From Chromera velia (lineage: Eukaryota; Sar; Chromeraceae), in contig JAHBMJ010002243.1 in the NCBI GenBank assembly GCA_018398765.1, positions 1 through 17,622 of the forward strand: DNA of 17,622 bases. The letters are read 5' to 3'. Shown here piece by piece: positions 16,343 through 17,622 of the stretch (its first letter is position 1; every line of letters starts with the position of its first letter). The notes beneath the pieces were generated by a model, which was given only the letters and a program-made list of their open reading frames with translations, did not search any database and was not told the DNA's origin. The position numbers and the translations under genes are program-made.

Positions 16343-17489
16343 ACCTTCGTCTTGGTCGACTCCTGTGGTGCTGCTGCGGCACTCGCTTTCTCCTTTTCCT
16401 TCTCTGCTGCTTTCTCTGCCTTCTCCTTTGCAGCCGCCTGTTTATCGGCCTCGGCTTGTGCTTTGGCCTGTGCCTTCTGCCTCTCTCTCTCTTCCTGCTG
16501 CGCTTTCTTCTCCTTCCTCTCCGCCTCCTTCGCCTGCTTCTCTGCCTCTTTCGCTTTCTTGGCCTCCTCGCGTTGGATTCTGCAGGCATGCAGGCAGGCA
16601 GGCAGGGAGGCTGGAGTTTCGATTGAATGAACGCAACCATTCTCTTCTGTCGACTGACTGACTGCCTGATTGATTGTGATGATCTCACCTGGATCACTTA
16701 GTGGTATCCTCACGTCAGCCAGATGGCGCAGTGAGAAAAAAAGGAAAATTCAGAAACACCATCGCCCATGCACTCGGTTGAATCGCGAACATCATAATAA
16801 AGTCTCTCATTTATTTCCCCCCCCCTCTCTCCCCCTGTCTATCTCACCACAAACGTTCATGCATATTCGTGTGATCAGCGACTGAAAAAGAAACCTTCAT
16901 CTTAACTCCAAACCCAACCAGCTTACCGACCGACCGACCGACCGTTCCTGTTCCTTCTTCTCCTGCAGCTGCTTCTTCTCTTCAGCCTTCTGAGCCAGAA
17001 GACGGGCCTTCTCGTCTGACTTTTCAAACTGCACACACTCAGACAATCAAGAAGAAAGAAAACGAAGAATAAGAAAAAAACAGCCATCTGCATAATCGAA
17101 GCCTGGCAGCAGCAACTGCCTCCTCAAAATCCTCCCTTTTCTTTCTCGATAGAGAACGGAAGAAGGGGTCTGCAAGAGACAAAGGCGAGGCAGAAGGTGC
17201 GATCTAGAAAGAGAAAAAACTCTCTGAAGGTTGAAGAAAGTCATCGAGACAAGCGAGGGAGGAGAGAGAACGAACAAATCCTCTCTCCCCCCACCCATGA
17301 AAGAAACCAATGCCGCTGGACCAAACAGACAAACTCACCCCACCCGCACACCCTCACATCTCCACTCACTCACCCACTCACTCTCTCACTGACCTCTCTC
17401 CACTTCTCTCGGTTCTCTGTGACTCTGGGAAGGTCACCGCTCTCGATGGAGGTCAGCAAACGGTTCAGACACGTCAATTTACGCCCAAC
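6450..17489 (-). CDS. CHAF1A: Chromatin assembly factor 1 large subunit (CAF-1 p150 / CHAF1A-like), multi-exon, 5′-partial
   Basis: CAF-1 deposits newly made H3–H4 on replicating DNA through PCNA. I join 17 exons whose splice phases match (listed separately), about 1,800 residues in the window; human CHAF1A is near 950. Order: coiled-coil start; KER helix (16345–16579); long disordered insert (14018–15662); RFFKP at the junction of exons 14018/13740, matching the post-KER ITRFFQKP of vertebrates; RTAVVSMDERTRPAQW, aligning with MKLLQFxExxRPAYW; DYEVDSDEEWEE, the family hallmark; an acidic run ending GFILPDG (vertebrate GFFVPHG). The winged helix is split over five exons: ILSEFLK+FVTGRVFKKAALAEEF aligns residue by residue with the human segment, then SAAVNKLTEVAEWKRR and CWVVKDEF (human CWYVHPQV). 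A 517-residue last exon carries a canonical PIP box and AT-hooks. Identity is strong; some exon ends are uncertain. The N-terminus lies beyond 17622. Confidence 0.88.
8004..8310 (-). other. CAF-1 last intron
   Basis: 307 bases, GTTCGT donor to TGACTGATGCAG acceptor, with a short GA run near 8287–8303. Nothing else seen. Confidence 0.65.
8311..8346 (-). CDS. CHAF1A: CAF-1 36-nt exon: CWVVKDEF end of the winged helix
   Basis: Acceptor GGTTGCAG|CCT and donor GCGCAG|GTTCGT, phase 0 to 0, encoding PCWVVKDEFVAQ. The CWxVxxE/Q pattern matches CWYVHPQV of human CHAF1A and WQVKKEVL of plant FAS1, closing the winged-helix domain. Confidence 0.85.
8347..8733 (-). other. CAF-1 intron
   Basis: 387 bases, GTCAGTCAG donor to GGTTGCAG acceptor. 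It contains a short CAGA run near 8368. No gene seen. Confidence 0.65.
8734..8905 (-). CDS. CHAF1A: CAF-1 exon: winged-helix segment 3
   Basis: Acceptor GTCCACAAG|C (phase 2) and donor GAAACG|GTCAGTCAG (phase 0); 57 codons. A Ser/Thr/Pro-rich loop precedes LKSAAVNKLTEVAEWKRRTEKE, which aligns with the family helix that ends in EIADFVDNRW-type sequence in plants. Confidence 0.82.
9146..9169 (-). CDS. CHAF1A: CAF-1 24-nt microexon
   Basis: Acceptor GTTTCCAG|A and donor GTCGC|GTAGGC. Phase 2 in and phase 2 out, encoding STTDSLV plus split codons. Phases match both neighbours. Length divisible by three means it could be skipped without a frameshift. Confidence 0.6.
9336..9391 (-). CDS. CHAF1A: CAF-1 exon: winged-helix segment 2
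   Basis: Acceptor GTGTGCAG|TTTGTG (phase 0) and donor GCAAA|GTCAGTCAG (phase 2). FVTGRVFKKAALAEEFVAK aligns with human LLHGNVNGSKVIIREFQEH. The phase-2 end continues through the 24-nt exon at 9146. Confidence 0.82.
9395..9414. repeat. (AC)n microsatellite at an acceptor
   Basis: On the coding strand (GT)n runs straight into GCAG, so it replaces the pyrimidine tract of the winged-helix exon acceptor at 9391. Confidence 0.85.
9440..9474 (-). pseudogene. Possible decayed duplicate of the adjacent winged-helix exon
   Basis: On the coding strand TTTCCTGCAA|TTC… reads FIVGRILK and ends AA|GTGAGC. The real exon nearby reads GTGTGCAG|TTT…, FVTGRVFK. Over 29 bases 18 are identical and most differences are transitions. 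The copy keeps the phase-0 start and has a strong donor giving phase 2, like the true exon, but its acceptor is CAA instead of CAG. Confidence 0.35.
9608..9647. repeat. (TCCA)n microsatellite
   Basis: About nine tandem TCCA units in a CAF-1 intron. Confidence 0.95.
9900..10177 (-). CDS. CHAF1A: CAF-1 exon: Lys-rich linker, AT-hook and first winged-helix segment
   Basis: Acceptor TGTGCAG|TCGAC (phase 1) and donor CTCAAA|GTCTGT (phase 0), 92 codons. A Lys/Glu-rich stretch (FVEKKKEKKEKEKK) is followed by a Gly/Ala/Gln linker. Next come GAGRPKKRRKG, which is both AT-hook-like and NLS-like (about 9949–9982), and PILSEFLK. ILSEFLK joined to FVTG of the next exon aligns without gaps to the human ILAQLLPLLHG winged-helix start, which fixes the donor. 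Confidence 0.82.
10178..10612 (-). other. CAF-1 intron with (CAGA)n tract
   Basis: 435 bases. A (CAGA)n run occurs at about 10354–10385. A 9-base block GAGTGTGAG (10272–10280) is flanked by CAG and GTAAGA like a microexon, but its inclusion would put TGA in frame. Confidence 0.65.
10354..10385. repeat. (CAGA)n microsatellite
   Basis: Tandem CAGA units of about 30 bases within a CAF-1 intron. Confidence 0.9.
10613..10663 (-). CDS. CHAF1A: CAF-1 small exon
   Basis: Acceptor CGCTGCAG|AC (phase 1) and donor GACA|GTCAGTCATG (phase 1). It encodes TVCRLFTHGGAIILQD, hydrophobic and conserved-looking. The phases match both neighbours, giving …EEL-D-TVCRL… and …ILQD-I-DTFVEKKK. A second acceptor 6 bases downstream (ACACAG) is also in frame. 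Confidence 0.65.
10664..11003 (-). other. CAF-1 intron
   Basis: 340 bases, GTGAGC to GCTGCAG. T-rich on the coding strand, with no repeat or gene. Confidence 0.65.
11004..11426 (-). CDS. CHAF1A: CAF-1 exon: linker before winged helix
   Basis: Acceptor GCATGCAG|CC (phase 1) and donor TTGG|GTGAGC (phase 1); 140 full codons. It contains SLFEDLFGGGK and a hydrophobic helical part (LLPAVERLESLSPVGFEALM), then a Glu/Lys-rich predicted helix (EEQRERAMERETEKAHAEWD). No named domain is recognised. It falls between the acidic domain and the winged helix. Confidence 0.75.
11499..11638 (-). CDS. CHAF1A: CAF-1 exon after acidic domain
   Basis: The donor CTTGCAG|GTAAGTATG is a full consensus and ends in phase 1. 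The acceptor CTCCTTTTCAG|T (phase 2) is good. The end, TANRIFRLIPSLA, resembles the vertebrate GKRFRVLQPVKIG at this position. The middle (ILVFLCMC) is less convincing; a strong internal donor GTGAGT at about 11600 means this block may be two shorter exons. Confidence 0.55.
11874..11989 (-). CDS. CHAF1A: CAF-1 exon: acidic domain and GFILPDG
   Basis: Acceptor GGAATGCAG|TTGTTC (phase 0). It reads LFGGDDVEMEDEDGADDEDA…GEGFILPDGCF, matching the vertebrate run of Asp/Glu followed by GFFVPHGYL. The donor lies in a GTCCGTCCGTCTGTCTG run. The site ending at 11874 (phase 2) fits the next exon; sites at 11878 and 11870 are alternatives. Confidence 0.82.
12267..12523 (-). CDS. CHAF1A: CAF-1 exon: conserved RPAxW block and DYEVDSDEEWEE
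   Basis: Acceptor CACGCAG|ACGAGAG after a good pyrimidine tract, donor GAAGAG|GTGGGT; 85 codons, phase 1 to 0. RTAVVSMDERTRPAQWI aligns with the family block MKLLQFxExHRPAYWGTW. The exon ends LYIDYEVDSDEEWEE, the near-invariant histone-binding acidic signature of CAF-1 large subunits. This is the single best identifier of the gene. Confidence 0.92.
12524..12992 (-). other. CAF-1 intron
   Basis: About 470 bases. The coding strand is purine-rich after the donor and ends in a long C/T tract with a CTGAC-type branch-point candidate before CACGCAG. No other feature is seen. Confidence 0.6.
12993..13032 (-). CDS. CHAF1A: CAF-1 small exon, boundaries tentative
   Basis: Acceptor GATTGCAG|AACAACG and donor ATCG|GTCAGT. 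In phase 0 in and phase 1 out it reads NNDDLGLSRTVYI and joins as a GAC codon to the next exon. The stronger-looking donor GTAAGT lies 4 bases further (end 12989). That version needs phase 2 on entry (TTTIWGSHVQFISV), which no clear upstream donor supplies, unless a further exon lies in 13200–13420. Confidence 0.45.
13033..13534 (-). other. CAF-1 intron, may hide one exon
   Basis: 502 bases. On the coding strand 13215–13310 contains protein-like sequence (YARNGKRILDALSERRIS) with a consensus donor CTCTGA|GTGAGC inside it, but no normal acceptor precedes it and the longest frame meets a TAG. I leave it as intron. Confidence 0.5.
13535..13740 (-). CDS. CHAF1A: CAF-1 exon: RFF (PIP-like) motif and acidic linker
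   Basis: Acceptor TTAATTGCAG|TG completes an ATG codon with the previous exon (phase 1), and the donor is CTG|GTGGGT (phase 0). It begins MAAHRFFKPM; with the end of the previous exon this gives QMAAHRFFKPM, aligning with the vertebrate post-KER EITRFFQKP and fitting QxxAxxFF, a weak PIP. A Ser/Glu-rich acidic linker follows, to DLEEQRLYL. The 3′ end is less certain (GTGATT, 4 bases on, is another donor). Confidence 0.7.
14018..15662 (-). CDS. CHAF1A: CAF-1 exon: long disordered insert with AT-hook and PIP-like motif
   Basis: Acceptor CCTTTCAG|GCTGCTGCC (phase 0) and donor CAGA|GTCAGTCAG (phase 1); 548 codons. It starts AAAVMFRAWLAKG, which resembles the short motif after the KER in plant FAS1. 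GPGRPPKT (about 15380–15405) is AT-hook-like. DVRSFFMKM (about 15312–15338) resembles a PIP or RFF motif. The rest is Glu/Pro/Ser/Gly low complexity with strongly acidic runs (EIEEDEEG), ending in a helical piece (MTEYIKIFQRGGRRMRQQMR). The insert largely explains the size of this protein. Confidence 0.8.
15633..15806 (-). repeat. 58-bp ×3 tandem repeat carrying a 3′ splice site and exon start
   Basis: Three copies begin at 15633, 15691 and 15749 (plus strand), nearly identical over 58 bases. On the coding strand each reads pyrimidine tract–TTCAG–GCTGCTGCCGTTATG…, so acceptors occur at 15662, 15720 and 15778. Only the innermost copy (15662) leads into the long open frame. Because 58 is not a multiple of three, the outer two acceptors would shift frame. 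Confidence 0.92.
15663..16344 (-). other. CAF-1 intron with long GA/GAAA tract
   Basis: 682 bases. On the coding strand the donor runs straight into about 200 bases of (GAAA)n and (GA)n (plus strand about 16141–16342). Its 3′ part holds two extra copies of the 58-bp repeat that duplicates the acceptor. Plus-strand Phe/Leu/Ser-rich open frames here are repeat artefacts. Confidence 0.8.
16141..16342. repeat. Compound (CTTT)n / (CT)n microsatellite
   Basis: About 200 bases of CTTT and CT units, with two long pure CT blocks (about 16184–16213 and 16290–16322). It lies inside a CAF-1 intron. Confidence 0.95.
16345..16579 (-). CDS. CHAF1A: CAF-1 exon: KER domain
   Basis: Acceptor GCCTGCAG|AATCC and donor ACGAAG|GTAAGA. 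Phase 2 to 0, 78 full codons. Composition is almost only Lys, Glu, Arg, Gln and Ala, for example EAKKAKEAEKQAKEAERKEK, ending QESTKTK. This is the single-alpha-helix KER segment that binds DNA in other CAF-1 large subunits and sits at the same place, before the RFF motif and the acidic domain. Confidence 0.88.
16580..16942 (-). other. CAF-1 intron
   Basis: 363 bases between the KER-start and KER exons. It begins in the CGGT repeat and ends in a (CTGC)n run at about 16588–16606 that forms part of the acceptor tract. Confidence 0.6.
16928..16945 (-). repeat. (CGGT)n repeat on a 5′ splice site
   Basis: Four GGTC units and a final GGTAAGC create five GT donors spaced four bases apart at the end of the KER-start exon. 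Confidence 0.8.
16943..17028 (-). CDS. CHAF1A: CAF-1 exon: start of KER coiled coil
   Basis: Acceptor TGTGTGCAG|TTTGAAAAG, 28 codons plus 2 bases, charged (EKSDEKARLLAQKAEEKKQL). The donor lies in a (CGGT)n run. The first GT (CG|GTCGGT, end 16943) gives phase 2 and joins in frame to the KER exon as …EQE-R-IQREEAKK. The GT 12 bases on (end 16931) also keeps frame and adds four residues. The best-looking donor, GTAAGC (end 16927), is in phase 0 and would break the frame with the main acceptor. Confidence 0.75.
17029..17393 (-). other. CAF-1 intron
   Basis: 365 bases, GTCAGTGAG donor to GTGTGCAG acceptor, with a CACT/CTCA-rich stretch at about 17350–17395. Nothing else seen. Confidence 0.55.
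17394..17489 (-). CDS. CHAF1A: CAF-1 exon: start of helical region
   Basis: Acceptor TGAGTGCAG|GTT and donor GAGAGAG|GTCAGTGAG. Phase 0 to 0, 32 residues, from VGRKLTCLNRLL to ENREKWRE. It is helical and charged, leading directly into the KER region. It is the first exon in the window I am fairly sure of. Confidence 0.65.
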
Positions 17490-17536
17490 CTGCACTCAGT
17501 TGCATTGACGCACGCATACAGATTTGGTTCACTAAC

Positions 17537-17556
17537 CGTCAGGTCTCCTTGTTTGT
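17537..17556 (-). CDS. Possible 20-nt upstream CAF-1 microexon
   Basis: GCCTACAG precedes and GTTAGTG follows a 20-base block reading xAC AAA CAA GGA GAC CTG ACG. It ends in phase 0, which matches the next exon. A further possible donor (CTAC|GTAAGA) ends at 17597. With so few residues this is only a candidate, and 17490–17622 could equally be intron. Confidence 0.25.
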
Positions 17557-17622
17557 CTGTAGGCAATCGCATGCACACACACACTTCTTATCTTACGTAG
17601 GACGGACAGGCAGACAGAGGCA

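Noticed and set aside
16071-16661. Plus-strand Phe/Leu/Ser-rich frames that look like membrane proteins
   Set aside because: They are translations of the (CTTT)n and (CT)n tract and the complement of the KER exon, which has a clear family match.

Overview
The window looks like nuclear DNA of a eukaryote with intron-rich genes. Coding blocks are interrupted by GT–AG introns of about 110–680 bases. Microsatellites are dense: (CA)n, (CTTT)n, (CT)n, (CAGA)n, (TCCA)n and (GCAT)n. There is no operon structure, and there is a small inverted-repeat transposon. The mix of long low-complexity exons and tetranucleotide-rich introns suggests a protist, perhaps a chromerid-type alveolate. That assignment is a weak inference; no rRNA or organelle marker is present.

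Layout. Bases 1–2475 hold no convincing gene. They contain AT-rich, CTAG-rich stretches and a 233-bp MITE (550–782) with near-perfect terminal inverted repeats and an 8-bp target duplication, plus a probable diverged sibling (1029–1263). Bases 2476–3099 (+) encode a small, probably secreted protein with 7 cysteines and a C-terminal coiled coil. Its frame is open except for one TGA at codon 46, and a possible 54-base in-frame intron would remove that TGA. Bases 3100–6449 are intergenic, with long dinucleotide repeats and AT-rich islands.

From 6450 to the right edge, the minus strand carries one very large multi-exon gene. I reconstruct it as the large subunit of Chromatin Assembly Factor 1 (CHAF1A/p150, plant FAS1, yeast Cac1). 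Reading right to left, the exons encode a Lys/Glu/Arg-rich KER helix and a long disordered insert. Next come a PCNA-binding-like RFF motif, the conserved block aligning with LLQFxExxRPAYW, and the hallmark acidic motif DYEVDSDEEWEE with its GFxxPxG tail. A fragmented winged-helix domain follows, ending at CWVVKDEF, then a 517-residue C-terminal exon with a canonical PIP box (QQGLSGFF) and two AT-hooks. The 17 main exons have matching phases and encode about 1,800 residues. The true N-terminus lies beyond the window. The family role is to bring H3–H4 to PCNA at replicated DNA; the KER and winged-helix regions bind DNA and the acidic region binds histones.

The most unusual features are a 58-bp, three-copy tandem duplication that repeats a 3′ splice site with the start of its exon, a (CGGT)n repeat sitting on a 5′ splice site, a likely dead copy of a winged-helix exon, recurrent GTCAGTCAG donors, and the extra PIP-like and AT-hook motifs in the CAF-1 protein.
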